The notes: generated from the letters alone by a model not told the origin. 64,000 bases of DNA from Iphinoe sp. HA4291-MV1 (GCA_019359415.1 JAHHHH010000009.1:1-64000); one strand, 5' to 3'; shown: positions 17,003-25,570, counted from the stretch's first letter. Program-made: numbers and translations.

Positions 17003-17224
17003 CTATCTCGCACCAATCCAAATTTTGTCATTGATAATTTCGACATCAACTACACAACCATGAATCCGCAGATTACCATCCCAACCTGAAATCATCAGCA
17101 AATAGTGATTTCTATCTTGGCTAACAACAACTTCAGATTTTATTTCACCATAAGAGTAGGGAATCTTAGCATGAGATGTCAGAATTTGATAAATATTCTC
17201 TCGATATTCTTCTAATGTATCCAT
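17003..17224 (-). pseudogene. Truncated XisI-like protein
   Basis: 73 aa. It matches the first two thirds of XisI (fdxN element excision controlling factor): LEEYRENIYQILTSHAKIPY, SYGEIKSEVVVSQDRNHYLL, GWDGNLRIHGCVVDVEI, IINDKIWI. The usual family length is about 110 aa; here the C-terminal third (starting with the conserved DGTE stretch after IWI) is missing and replaced by GAR-stop. The usual xisH partner is absent. A weak AAAAAAGGAGC ribosome site precedes the ATG, so a short protein may still be made. Confidence 0.7.
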
Positions 17225-17443
17225 TGAGAAAGCTCCTTTTTTTAAGAGTCAAATACTATTAATATAATGGTATTGCAGGTTGTTCTGGTTTAACTTTTCA
17301 GTATCAATTGCAAACTGGTTACATCACGACTGGACTAACTACCCTTGATAATCAAGTGTCCCTTCAAAAAATTACTGTTTCCTACTAAACTTTTAACTAA
17401 AGGTAACTGAAATATTAGCAAAAAAGACGTGAGGAAAAGTTTA
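17225..17443. other. Short gap with a possible gene tail
   Basis: On the plus strand a start-less frame from about 17269 to the stop at 17388 reads GCSGLTFQYQLQTGYITTGL and ends ITVSY. It looks like the C-terminus of a lost gene, which I could not identify. The remainder is A/T-rich leader of the Uma2 gene. Confidence 0.3.
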
Positions 17444-18007
17444 ATGAATACTGTTGTCCTCAATCTAGAACCGATCGCTCATTTAAGTGATGAGCAATTC
17501 TATCAATTGTGTCTTGCCAATCGTGATTTAAGCCTGGAAATGAATGCAGCAGGAGAATTAATAATTGTGCCACCAGTTGGAGGAGAAAGCGGAAATCAAG
17601 AGGCAGACCTAATTACAGACTTGAATAATTGGAATCGTCAAGCTAAATTAGGCAAAGTTTTTAGTTCTTCAACTATCTTTATACTTCCAAATGGTGCAAA
17701 ACGTTCGCCTGATGTGGCTTGGGTTAAGTTGGAGAGGTGGGAAGCTTTAACGCCAGAACAACGCCAAAAATTTCCGCCACTTGTACCCGATTTTGCTATT
17801 GAACTGCGTTCAAAGACAGATCGGCTCAAACCTATCCAAGAGAAAATGCAGGAATACATCGAAAATGGTTTACGTTTGGGATGGCTGATCAATCCTCAAG
17901 ATGCAAGAGTGGAAATTTACCGACTCAATAAAGCTGTAGAAGTTATTCAAATGCCAGCGATTCTTTCTGGAGAAGATATCTTACCTGGATTTGAGTTACA
18001 AGTGTAG
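17444..18007 (+). CDS. Uma2 family (DUF820) putative endonuclease
   Basis: 187 aa from the ATG at 17444, supported by GAGGAAA about 9 nt upstream (GTG at 17429 is the alternative). Family features: an N-terminal LSDEQFYQLCLANRDLSLEM, then GGESGNQEADLITDLNNW, the acidic SPDVAWVKLERW, FAIELRSKTDRLKPIQEKM (the Glu-x-x-Ser/Lys of the PD-(D/E)XK-like fold) and GLRLGWLINP. Uma2 genes are highly expanded in cyanobacteria and are often called restriction-like nucleases, but biological roles are mostly unproven. It stands alone. Confidence 0.85.
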   Translation: MNTVVLNLEPIAHLSDEQFYQLCLANRDLSLEMNAAGELIIVPPVGGESGNQEADLITDLNNWNRQAKLGKVFSSSTIFILPNGAKRSPDVAWVKLERWEALTPEQRQKFPPLVPDFAIELRSKTDRLKPIQEKMQEYIENGLRLGWLINPQDARVEIYRLNKAVEVIQMPAILSGEDILPGFELQV

Positions 18008-18183
18008 CACATTTTCTCTGTTTGCGTCTTCTCGGTCATAGGTAGTACAATCCATAAGCGTATTGACTCTTCGGCTACGCTCAAGGTTAATTTTTTGCAC
18101 AACAAAAACAAATACGTGTAAATCAAGATATCTCACCCGTTTTACAAGAAAATTTAGTGGGCGCAAGATATTGTTGACTTGTA

Positions 18184-18426
18184 AATGAGCCTTTAATATT
18201 CGTGAACGAGCCTTAAAAGTTGATTAATGAGTCTTTGATACTCGGCGACGAGCCTTTAATACTTGTGAACAAGTCTTTGAGCTTGATTAATGAGTCTTTG
18301 ACACTCGACGACGAGCCTTTAATACTCGTAAACAAGTCTTTGAGCTTGATTAATGAGTTTTTGATACTCGGCGACGAGCCTTTAATACTCGTGAACAAGT
18401 CTTTGAGCTTGATGAATGAGTCTTTA
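18184..18426. repeat. Nested 21-bp / 63-bp tandem repeat
   Basis: From 18184 the sequence divides into eleven consecutive 21-bp units plus a partial one, for example GACGAGCCTTTAATACTCGTG, each with the core AG(C/T)CTTTGAT. Three unit types alternate in fixed order, giving a 63-bp higher-order repeat visible at 18220, 18283, 18346 and 18409. Because 21 is divisible by 3, both strands stay open and give spurious repetitive proteins. Units have no unique spacers, so this is not a CRISPR array. It lies between the convergent Uma2 and catalase-like genes. Confidence 0.9.
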
Positions 18427-18494
18427 CAAGAGCGATCGCACTTTCAGATAGGCGATCGCTTTGTTCAGAAGCTATTCTTTCTAAAAATGAAAAT

Positions 18495-19676
18495 TTAAGC
18501 AGTTGGTTCCTGGTATTTGACTCCTCGTTTTTCGTGACGATTATTAGCAACGATAGGATAAACAATGCTGCGTAACCTATTGATTGCACCCACAGGACGA
18601 TGCACTGCTAAACCATTCCCAGGAGAAAAACTGAGATTTTCCCCAAAGTCACTTTCTTCGGGAGAATAAACCTTCTGATGCTTAACTGTCAGACGACCAA
18701 TTGTAAAAAAGGGTGATTCCTTTTCATTCCAAGGAATGGTAGTATCATCAATAGACATCTCTGGGCTAGTTTGAAATTGGATTTGAAAGTCCCAACAGTA
18801 TTCAGCATCAGGTTTTGCTAAAGCTTGAATGATATCCTCTCGGTAGTAGTTGTCCTCTGAACCTGAGGCTTTGGCACGCTGAAGCTCACTTTCTGGTCTG
18901 GACTCGAGAGGAAGCTGTTGATGAGGTGGTTCACAGGAAACTGGAGTAAATCCATATTTAATCACAACCGGATATTCCACAGGAACTCGACCTGGCTGGG
19001 ATGGATCAAAATCAGATTTGAGTCCCACAGAATACGCTGAAGCACTCCAATAGCGTTCTATGAGCAAAGTTTTGGGAAACCGTTTGAAACTGTCTTTGAG
19101 AAGTGAGAATTCGTAGGGATGCAAGTTTAGCCATAAAAGCACAAGCAACCTAAAAAGTGGAAACAGCCCTGCTCGATAAATCGCCGAAAAAAAGCCGTGG
19201 AAATCTTTGATGGTTCTAATAAAAAAGAGTTCGGTATTGTGGACAATAATATCTTGGGTTTTTAACTCGTGACTTTGCGGTAGTCGTTCTCCTTCTACCC
19301 CGATGACTTTTACAGCCATGGAGCGCGTATCTCCTTCATAATCATTCTTTACTGAAAACGCACCACTAGCAAATCGTAGCCACACCGGATATTGTTTCGG
19401 TTGTGCAAATAAACCTTGTTTTAGGGAAATGGCGCTAAGTTGAGCTTCAGTTAATGAGGTGCGTTTGCCCAATTCCTGCTTAAGTGCTGCTTCATCAAAG
19501 TCAAAAATTTCTAGAGTTCCTTGAACAGCAGCATGGGTTTTAGAGTGAGTATCTCTTTTTGCAGTTGGTTTCTTATCACCTCCGTAAAGATTGTCCATGT
19601 TTTTTTTGACGAGTTCACTCATGAGAGCGCAATATTTGGCTTCGTCTTTTTCTGGATATTCGGTAAATAGTTTCAT
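18495..19676 (-). CDS. Catalase-like haem protein (allene-oxide-synthase-like)
   Basis: 393 aa, shorter than true catalases (about 480 or more). It keeps the catalase-fold haem signatures: distal His48 in THAAVQGTLEIFD, VWLRFASGAFS (RFS region), DTRSMAVKVIG (DxRGFAVK equivalent), VHNTELFFIRT (distal Asn region), and near the C-terminus R369-SIV-Y373, the R-x-x-x-Y axial tyrosine motif. Small catalase-related proteins of this type, such as coral allene oxide synthase and cyanobacterial relatives, rearrange fatty-acid hydroperoxides rather than dismutate H2O2. Its position after a cyclooxygenase-like dioxygenase and a lipase strongly supports that role here, converting the dioxygenase product to an epoxide or related oxylipin. 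The exact product cannot be read from sequence. Confidence 0.82.
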   Translation of the reverse strand: MKLFTEYPEKDEAKYCALMSELVKKNMDNLYGGDKKPTAKRDTHSKTHAAVQGTLEIFDFDEAALKQELGKRTSLTEAQLSAISLKQGLFAQPKQYPVWLRFASGAFSVKNDYEGDTRSMAVKVIGVEGERLPQSHELKTQDIIVHNTELFFIRTIKDFHGFFSAIYRAGLFPLFRLLVLLWLNLHPYEFSLLKDSFKRFPKTLLIERYWSASAYSVGLKSDFDPSQPGRVPVEYPVVIKYGFTPVSCEPPHQQLPLESRPESELQRAKASGSEDNYYREDIIQALAKPDAEYCWDFQIQFQTSPEMSIDDTTIPWNEKESPFFTIGRLTVKHQKVYSPEESDFGENLSFSPGNGLAVHRPVGAINRLRSIVYPIVANNRHEKRGVKYQEPTA

Positions 19677-19698
19677 TTTTTTAAGTAGGATTAATTCA

Positions 19699-19864
19699 TC
19701 AATTGAGTTTCTTCCAATGTGCGATCGCTTGTTTGCGAGTGCGTTCCGCCCCGAAAGGCGGGGCGAAAGCCCATCGCTTGTTTGCGATTATTGCCTACCC
19801 AGCTTCGAGGATTTTTTTGAAATTGCTTCCAGGCTGCTTGGGCAAATTGGCGAACTTTTTCCGT
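19699..19864 (-). pseudogene. Gene-tail remnant split by a small palindromic insertion
   Basis: On the minus strand 19864 reads TEKVRQFAQAAWKQFQKNPR, then SWVGNNRKQ, and after an interruption IAHWKKLN-stop, which looks like the end of an unidentified gene. The break is a 49-bp unit containing a GC-rich palindrome around CCGCCCCGAAAGGCGGGGCG, flanked by a 15-bp direct repeat ATCGCTTGTTTGCGA at 19724-19738 and 19773-19787. The direct repeat looks like a duplication created by insertion. Confidence 0.45.
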
Positions 19865-19868
19865 ATTC

Positions 19869-19900
19869 GTAGGGTGCGTTACTTCGTTAACGCACCCTAC
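19869..19900. repeat. 13-bp-arm hairpin between oxylipin genes
   Basis: GTAGGGTGCGTTA (19869-19881) pairs perfectly with TAACGCACCCTAC (19888-19900) around a 6-nt loop. It lies 21 bp after the dioxygenase stop (minus strand) and could weaken read-through into the catalase-like gene or protect the upstream mRNA end. Confidence 0.75.
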
Positions 19901-19921
19901 AAAGTGAAATATTACAATCTC

Positions 19922-21556
19922 TTAAAGGTTAAAAGTCACTTTGTACTTCTTGTCTGATGGAGGAACATTGCGATTCACTAAATCTGAGACAGTTTTGGTA
20001 TTTTGAATAATTTCCCAACCCACAGGAGAAAAAGTGTCTTTATTGAAGATAGTGGGTGATAGTAAAGGATTATTCAACGCCTCAGAAAAGGCATCAATTC
20101 CAATTAAGCGTGCTACTAGAGGAGGGATAGTTGAATTTTTCCGCACCTCCTCGGCGTAAATTCCCACATAAAACTCAATATTATCAACATGACCATATAA
20201 TTCTTTGAGTTTCTCTTGAGCAAATTCATCGCCAGTAATTTGCTCAAACTTGGTCACTCTGGGGAAACCACACATTTGCCGATAATCGTTATAGCTTGCC
20301 AATTGCAGCTGTCGTCCCAGTCTAATAGAGGGTAACTCAGTTAACTCAACCAATATATCAGGGGTGTTGAATAAACCAATTCTTGTACCTGGTTGAGAAC
20401 AAGTTTCCTCCATCAATGCTCCTAAACCTTGATCAATAAACATCTTATTATTCCACAAAGATGCAGCGATATGGGTTGGTTTGCCATCATAGATAAATGT
20501 TTCCGGGATTGCACTATGCCAACGATAAACAAAATCAAATTCAATTGTCATCCAATTGGGACGATACCAACTTTCCTTTATAAAAGCTGGAGGATCGGCA
20601 AACAACTTAAAGTGATAGGGAGTTATATGGTTAATGTACTCTTCCATAATGATGTTTAAAATAATCACCATGAGAATATTTCTCGCGGTTTGGAAGAGGT
20701 GTTCATCATCCCAATCTGGATAACTGCGTGCTAACTCATCACAAAGACGATTATGTTCTCGGATACATAGAGTATTGAGCATGACGTAGCCAATTTGCAC
20801 ATTTGCTCGTTCTACTCCCATCGCAAACAGATATTGTTTTTTATCTGCAGGCAGTCTTTTTTCATCATTGATGGGTTCATAAAGACCGTTAAATTGAGGA
20901 TCAATTTCACCCTGTGCTGGATCAGTATAGTAAAACAAAGGATATTCTTCTTCTACGCCATCTTGACGTTTGAGTCTTTGAGTTTTGAATTTACCTCCTT
21001 GAAAGGTTCTTAAAAGATGTGTTTGTTTTCTGGTTAAACCATAAACATTACACAAATCAATTTCATGGTTGGAAGTATTTTTTAATTTCTTGTCCTTCTT
21101 GTGATCGATACGGAGAAAACTATCGGTAAACCACTGCACCCAATAGGGAAACAGCATAGTTGATTTGGGAGAATAAATTGTTTTACCATCTCTTTTATGG
21201 AATAAAACAGCCAAGTCTTCAACTTGTGGGAGATTCTTCTCGGAGTTGAACTTTGGGTCAGGCGGTAAATGTCGTCCGGTATAAGTGCGGTCATTGAGTG
21301 ATTCCCAAGAAGTATATGTATCAGTTTTCTTAGGAATGTTAGTATCAGGAATATGCTCATCTAGAGTCATCATACTGTAGGGATTAGGACGAGTAGGAAT
21401 TTTATAGATGAGACTATTGATCAGAGTTTTGTTAACTTTGTGTTTCAGAAATTCATTACTTTGGACAATGTCCCAAATACCTTTAAAATTTGTTAAAAGG
21501 AATGTCTGAAGTTTGTTATCAAACCCGTCTTTAGATGTGTCTCTTTTTCCAGACAT
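19922..21556 (-). CDS. Cyclooxygenase-like fatty-acid dioxygenase (haem peroxidase family)
   Basis: 544 aa animal-type haem peroxidase. The distal haem His164 lies in NHEIDLCNVYG (compare GHGVDLxxIYG in COX). The radical tyrosine and proximal histidine are in FVYRWHSAIPETF: Tyr344 and His347 correspond to COX Tyr385 and His388. It also has VERANVQIGYVMLNTLCIRE, IREHNRLCDEL and RLGRQLQLASYNDYRQMCGF, all COX/alpha-DOX landmarks. No EGF domain or signal peptide is seen. Proteins of this family in cyanobacteria add O2 to C18 fatty acids to give hydroperoxides. An AAGG site precedes the ATG. It lies between a class 3 lipase and a catalase-like haem protein on the same strand, which suggests one pathway. 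Regiospecificity is not predictable. Confidence 0.88.
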   Translation of the reverse strand: MSGKRDTSKDGFDNKLQTFLLTNFKGIWDIVQSNEFLKHKVNKTLINSLIYKIPTRPNPYSMMTLDEHIPDTNIPKKTDTYTSWESLNDRTYTGRHLPPDPKFNSEKNLPQVEDLAVLFHKRDGKTIYSPKSTMLFPYWVQWFTDSFLRIDHKKDKKLKNTSNHEIDLCNVYGLTRKQTHLLRTFQGGKFKTQRLKRQDGVEEEYPLFYYTDPAQGEIDPQFNGLYEPINDEKRLPADKKQYLFAMGVERANVQIGYVMLNTLCIREHNRLCDELARSYPDWDDEHLFQTARNILMVIILNIIMEEYINHITPYHFKLFADPPAFIKESWYRPNWMTIEFDFVYRWHSAIPETFIYDGKPTHIAASLWNNKMFIDQGLGALMEETCSQPGTRIGLFNTPDILVELTELPSIRLGRQLQLASYNDYRQMCGFPRVTKFEQITGDEFAQEKLKELYGHVDNIEFYVGIYAEEVRKNSTIPPLVARLIGIDAFSEALNNPLLSPTIFNKDTFSPVGWEIIQNTKTVSDLVNRNVPPSDKKYKVTFNL

Positions 21557-21598
21557 AATTGTTTTTACCTTTTTTTTAGTTTTGTATTTAATGCGCTC

Positions 21599-21743
21599 TT
21601 AGAGGATGTTTTAAAAGGGTCTTTTGCTCTCATAGTGAGCACAGCGAAGCATCTGGTGTACATGTCCCTTAATTTTTCATTGAATTTGACCCAAGTCAGA
21701 ACGGTAAAATTATACCTTCCGGGACTTTTAAAACATCCTCTAA
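21599..21743. mobile_element. MITE-like element with 19-bp terminal inverted repeats
   Basis: TTAGAGGATGTTTTAAAAG (21599-21617) is the exact reverse complement of 21725-21743. The 145-bp element has no coding capacity and lies between the lipase and dioxygenase genes. Length, perfect termini and lack of a gene fit a miniature inverted-repeat element mobilised in trans. A target duplication is not clear. Confidence 0.6.
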
Positions 21744-21909
21744 ATTTATCTGCTTCAGTTGCCCAATTCATTCAAAAAATTGAAGACTTCTTGTACTAAA
21801 GCTACTGATTTATCTACAATCAGCATACTGAGTATATCAGAATCAAGAGCAACTTTATCTGGTTACTTGTAGGGAAAAGACGAGGAAGCGATGCTCCCTT
21901 TGGGAGCCG

Positions 21910-22848
21910 CTACGCGATCGCATCTGCCTCTGAAATTACTCTGAGTAACGGCGGAATGTAACCTGTTGACATGTCATGATCAGTGATGCTGTTTATCCCT
22001 TCTTCGCGCAAGTCTTTTACTATATCAATAAAGATTTCTTGCCACTTTTGCCATATATTTAACTTTTCAAAATCTAAAATTTCGCCATCTTGTGTTAAGT
22101 ACTTAATTTGTCCGACATGACGAAAAAGGAAAAGGGGTGCCCAAGTCGGAATTTTGGTCACGACATCATTGTTATTAACAAATCGAAATGTCTTAGATCT
22201 GAGTCGAGAATTATATAACTTTGCAAAGCTCCAGTCTCCAACTCGGGGTTGTCCATAAGTATAAACCCCACTAACTTCAAAAGGTAAATTGTCAAAGAAA
22301 ATACAGTTAGCTGCGGCTAATACTGCTACAGCACCGCCTAAACTGTGTCCTGTAAACCACAGTGATTTAGAAGAATTTTTCATTTCTTCTTGGATGATGG
22401 CTTTAATGCCTTTAGCTTCTATTCTTTCTTGGGGATCTTTATAAGGTTTCCAAATATTATTTAAATAGTTACAAAAACCCGTATGCAGGCAGAGATTGTA
22501 ATTATTGCTAAAATCTCGACTCTTCAGTCGATTGAAGTTCACCTCCCAGTCAGATAGTTCTTCGCTTCCTCGAAAAGCAACAATAACTTTCTCTGCATCC
22601 GCCAACAGAATTGCCTGCGCACCTTGGTTATTGAAGCAATAAACGCGATCGCTAACAAATCCCCAAGCAGACGCTTCTTGCTTCACTCGCTTTCGCCAGT
22701 CATCGTTGTTTTCATTCTTACCTCCTAATTTTTCTACTTTTTCTCTTCTATAAGTTTCTACGCAGAGTTGAGCTAGTAGGTAAGCGTTGTTAGCATCATA
22801 TGTTGAAGCTTGGGAATTAAACGATGCAAAGGAAAGAGGAGCATTCAT
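21910..22848 (-). CDS. Class 3 lipase (alpha/beta hydrolase)
   Basis: 312 aa. Lipase_3 features: VIVAFRGSEELSDWEVNFN (oxyanion and lid region), LCLHTGFCNYLNNIW, the nucleophile elbow WFTGHSLGGAVAVLAAA (catalytic Ser), VYTYGQPRVGD, VNNNDVVTKIP (catalytic Asp) and SITDHDMSTGY (catalytic His). There is no signal peptide, so a cytoplasmic or membrane-associated role is likely. It would hydrolyse glycerolipids to free fatty acids. It is the first of three same-strand genes, followed by a fatty-acid dioxygenase and a catalase-like protein, matching the order of an oxylipin pathway. The intervening gaps (353 and 245 bp) carry repeats, so one common transcript is not certain. Confidence 0.85.
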   Translation of the reverse strand: MNAPLSFASFNSQASTYDANNAYLLAQLCVETYRREKVEKLGGKNENNDDWRKRVKQEASAWGFVSDRVYCFNNQGAQAILLADAEKVIVAFRGSEELSDWEVNFNRLKSRDFSNNYNLCLHTGFCNYLNNIWKPYKDPQERIEAKGIKAIIQEEMKNSSKSLWFTGHSLGGAVAVLAAANCIFFDNLPFEVSGVYTYGQPRVGDWSFAKLYNSRLRSKTFRFVNNNDVVTKIPTWAPLFLFRHVGQIKYLTQDGEILDFEKLNIWQKWQEIFIDIVKDLREEGINSITDHDMSTGYIPPLLRVISEADAIA

Positions 22849-23178
22849 GGTAAAACACCTAAAACACTAACTGACAGCATATAACCCACATTCCTTGGAG
22901 TGCGATGCAAAAGGGCGCAGTGTCCTTTGGGCAATCGTAAATGCTGCATTTTGGAAGCATGACAGCATCATCACGCTAATATCAGAGTACAGGATATTGA
23001 CCACTGTAGTATAGTCGTAGGCATATGTGATGAGATGAACCTAGTAGAACAACTTGCTCTAAGTTATATTCTGCAAGAACTGCCTTTAAAATATCACTTG
23101 TCATATGAGAATTACCTGCTGTAGAGACGTGAGAAACTTTGCGCTTCGCGTCTCTACAATTTAGCATCGAAAATTCTG
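22849..23178. other. Gap between lipase and WD40 gene
   Basis: No supported gene. A hairpin with arms TGTAGAGACG (23120-23129) and CGTCTCTACA (23149-23158) belongs to the family of the ftsH-distal palindrome. A minus-strand frame (22982-23194) reads through it and is probably not real. The 80 bp before the lipase ATG hold its promoter and AGGTG ribosome site. Confidence 0.45.
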
Positions 23179-24939
23179 TTAACTCCGCTGCCAAATTTTA
23201 ATCGTCTTATCCAAACTCCCACTCACCAAAAGTTCCCCCGAAGCAGTAAAAGCCAATGCTGTTACCGTGTGCGTATGACCTGTAAATGTACTAAGCAATT
23301 CTCCGGTTTGTAGGTGCCACAATTTAATAGTTTGATCAGCGCTACCACTGGCAATAATTTGTCCATCAGGACTCAGGGCTACAGCATATACTCCATCTCT
23401 GTGTGCGTCGAGGGTGTGAAGTAGTTCCCCATTTTCTAACTGCCAAATTTTAATCGTTTTATCCCGACTCCCACTGACTAAAATCTTGCTATCTGCACTA
23501 ACACTCAAGGAACGAACAATATGGGAATGACCTGTAAACGAGTGCAGTAATTCGGGAACGAAAGGTATACTAGTTTCCTGTTGGGAGATACGCCAGACTT
23601 TAATTTTGCGGTAACTCCCTGTGACTAGAGTTTGCCCATCGCTACTCAAAGCAAGTGAATGAGCAGCGGTATCTTCTAAAGATAGGGCGCTAGTAACCTG
23701 ACGCTGCATCAAGTCCCAAAACATAATTGTTCTATCATCTCCCCCAGTTGCCAACATTCGTCCATCTGGAGTAAAAGCAACACACCGCACCATCCCATTA
23801 TGCTTGTGCAGAATATCGATCAAGTCTTGTGCTCCGACATGCCAAAGCTTAATTGTAGAGTCTGCACCAGCACTGACTAATGTTTGCCCATCTGGACTGA
23901 AAGCAAGCGAATTCACTTCATCTACCAGTCCGGATAAAATCCAAGGATGCTCTGATAATGTCCCTATTAACTCACCCTTGGTCAAATCCCATAGTTTTGT
24001 CTCCCCACGACTACCACTTGCTACAAGAGGAGAGGTGTTACCGTTGTTACCTCTGTGACTGAAGGCTAGGCAATTTATTCCTCTAGTATGTCCTTTTAAG
24101 GTCTGCCAGCATTCCCAGTCACCTACTATTGTTTTAAGCGGATGATCTGGTGCCAGAGTCTGAGTTGTCTCTGTCATCACAATCTCATTCAAGACTCGCA
24201 ATTTGTCTTTTTTTGTACTCAATAATTGTAAGTACCAACTCAATCCCCCCGCATATAATAACTGACTTGGGGTTATGTATAGTTTTGGCTCACTAAATTC
24301 AATTTGATTTGTAGGTAAAAAACCTGCAACAATCGCTTGTTTTTCGTAACCTTTTTGACTATTAAATGGATAAAACAAACATAGGAAAATTAAGACTTGA
24401 TGATTTTTTAAATCCTCTTGTGTGACAGACCATCTCACTTTATCTTTCTTGATACTGTTAAAACTTTCTCCATCAGCAGCGTAAACTTGAAGACTGAGTC
24501 TGGGGTGACTTGCAAGCTGGTAGGAAAATTTACTTTCGTTACGTAAGTTTCCCTCATCATCTAAAACCATGTTGTTCAAGGCATCTTGTGCCACTTTTTT
24601 CACCTGCTTTCCCAGGCGATCGCTCATCACCCGATCAACGATTTGCTCTCGCAAAAGATAATCTTCCGCTTGCTGCTGGAAGTATCTTGTAAAGGGGATC
24701 GTCCAGTCAGGAGGATCAGGATACTCAGGCGGTGTAGGAGGGGGATTTTTGGCGATAATTTCTGCTTGTTGACAAGCAATCTCCAGCAGTTTTGCCAATG
24801 GTTCGCCCCAAAATGCAATAATTTCACTATGGCAACCTTTGACTTGACTTTCCAGTAAAGATAGATCGTAAGTCTTAGGTTTTTTGACTCGTTGAAGGAA
24901 ATCAGCTTGTTGAGCTTTTAGTAAGCTAATCCAATCCAT
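23179..24939 (-). CDS. WD40 repeat protein with uncharacterised N-terminal domain
   Basis: About 586 aa. The N-terminal 270 residues (LLKAQQADFLQRVKKPKTYD, FTRYFQQQAEDYLLREQIVD, LSLQVYAADG) form an unrecognised soluble domain also met in front of other cyanobacterial WD40 proteins. The rest is seven WD40 repeats ending TKLWDL, TIKLWHV, TIMFWDL, KIKVWRI, TIKIWQL, TIKLWHL and TIKIWQ, giving one seven-bladed propeller for protein binding. The start at 24939 is preferred because AGGA lies 6 nt upstream; in-frame ATGs at 24945 and 24966 are alternatives. A scaffold role is likely; the partner is unknown. Confidence 0.85.
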   Translation of the reverse strand: MDWISLLKAQQADFLQRVKKPKTYDLSLLESQVKGCHSEIIAFWGEPLAKLLEIACQQAEIIAKNPPPTPPEYPDPPDWTIPFTRYFQQQAEDYLLREQIVDRVMSDRLGKQVKKVAQDALNNMVLDDEGNLRNESKFSYQLASHPRLSLQVYAADGESFNSIKKDKVRWSVTQEDLKNHQVLIFLCLFYPFNSQKGYEKQAIVAGFLPTNQIEFSEPKLYITPSQLLYAGGLSWYLQLLSTKKDKLRVLNEIVMTETTQTLAPDHPLKTIVGDWECWQTLKGHTRGINCLAFSHRGNNGNTSPLVASGSRGETKLWDLTKGELIGTLSEHPWILSGLVDEVNSLAFSPDGQTLVSAGADSTIKLWHVGAQDLIDILHKHNGMVRCVAFTPDGRMLATGGDDRTIMFWDLMQRQVTSALSLEDTAAHSLALSSDGQTLVTGSYRKIKVWRISQQETSIPFVPELLHSFTGHSHIVRSLSVSADSKILVSGSRDKTIKIWQLENGELLHTLDAHRDGVYAVALSPDGQIIASGSADQTIKLWHLQTGELLSTFTGHTHTVTALAFTASGELLVSGSLDKTIKIWQRS

Positions 24940-25249
24940 TTGCATTCCTGCTGCGCAGCATTGCATACCTAAGTTAAGTTATACCAAGGCAATTGCTCAA
25001 GTTAGTGTATCAACTTTAGTTATTGAAGAAGGAAGTCATTCCAGTAGTTAATGTAACACAACCTTTTTTGTAGATAGACACCAAGTAACCAGTCCAAAGG
25101 ATATAGTCAAGTGATGACGTAGCCAGTTTGCCTTGGGAAAATTGAGATGATAGATGATTCTACCTAACCTGGAGCATAAGATACTGTTTCACCAGACGCA
25201 GTTTTGTCTAAAACTGTGATCAAATTTGAAAAAATCTGAGGGCGAAGGG
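24940..25249. other. Divergent intergenic gap
   Basis: This holds the promoters of the WD40 gene (leftward) and the DUF2087 gene (rightward). No repeat, RNA or small gene was recognised. Confidence 0.4.
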
Positions 25250-25570
25250 ATGAGCAATGTCAAATTAGAAGCATGGGAAGAAAAAGTACTCAAAAATTAT
25301 CTTGATGGTATCCGCCTCATAAAGATTCCTGCTTCTCGCAAAAAACGCTTAGTCGTACTCAGGTGGTTAGTCAGAAAATTTGAGCAAGAGGTGACTTACA
25401 CGGAACGTCAAGTGAATGAAATTATTGCGCGTCATCACTCTGACTTTGCGACATTACGAAGGGAACTCATCGGTTATCAACTTATGGAGCGGGAAAATGG
25501 TTTTTACTGGCGATTACCAGCAGCTCTTTGGAAGACAGAAACTGAAATTATGAGGCAGATTGAGTTATAG
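25250..25570 (+). CDS. DUF2087 domain protein
   Basis: 106 aa from the ATG at 25250, which follows GAAGGG. The family signature is present: [64 protein letters not shown]2087 is a small winged-helix-like domain often attached to ArsR or transcription factors, so a DNA-binding role is plausible but unproven. An in-frame TTG at 25226 is less likely. Confidence 0.8.
   Translation: MSNVKLEAWEEKVLKNYLDGIRLIKIPASRKKRLVVLRWLVRKFEQEVTYTERQVNEIIARHHSDFATLRRELIGYQLMERENGFYWRLPAALWKTETEIMRQIEL

Noticed and set aside
18184-18426. CRISPR array
   Set aside because: Units are contiguous 21-mers with no unique spacers between identical repeats, and no cas gene is present.
18213-18498. Repetitive small proteins on both strands of the minisatellite
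   Set aside because: Openness follows from the 21-bp period; neither has a ribosome site or non-repetitive domain.
22982-23194. 70-aa minus-strand gene beside the WD40 gene
   Set aside because: Reads through a dispersed hairpin and overlaps the WD40 3' end; no recognisable domain.
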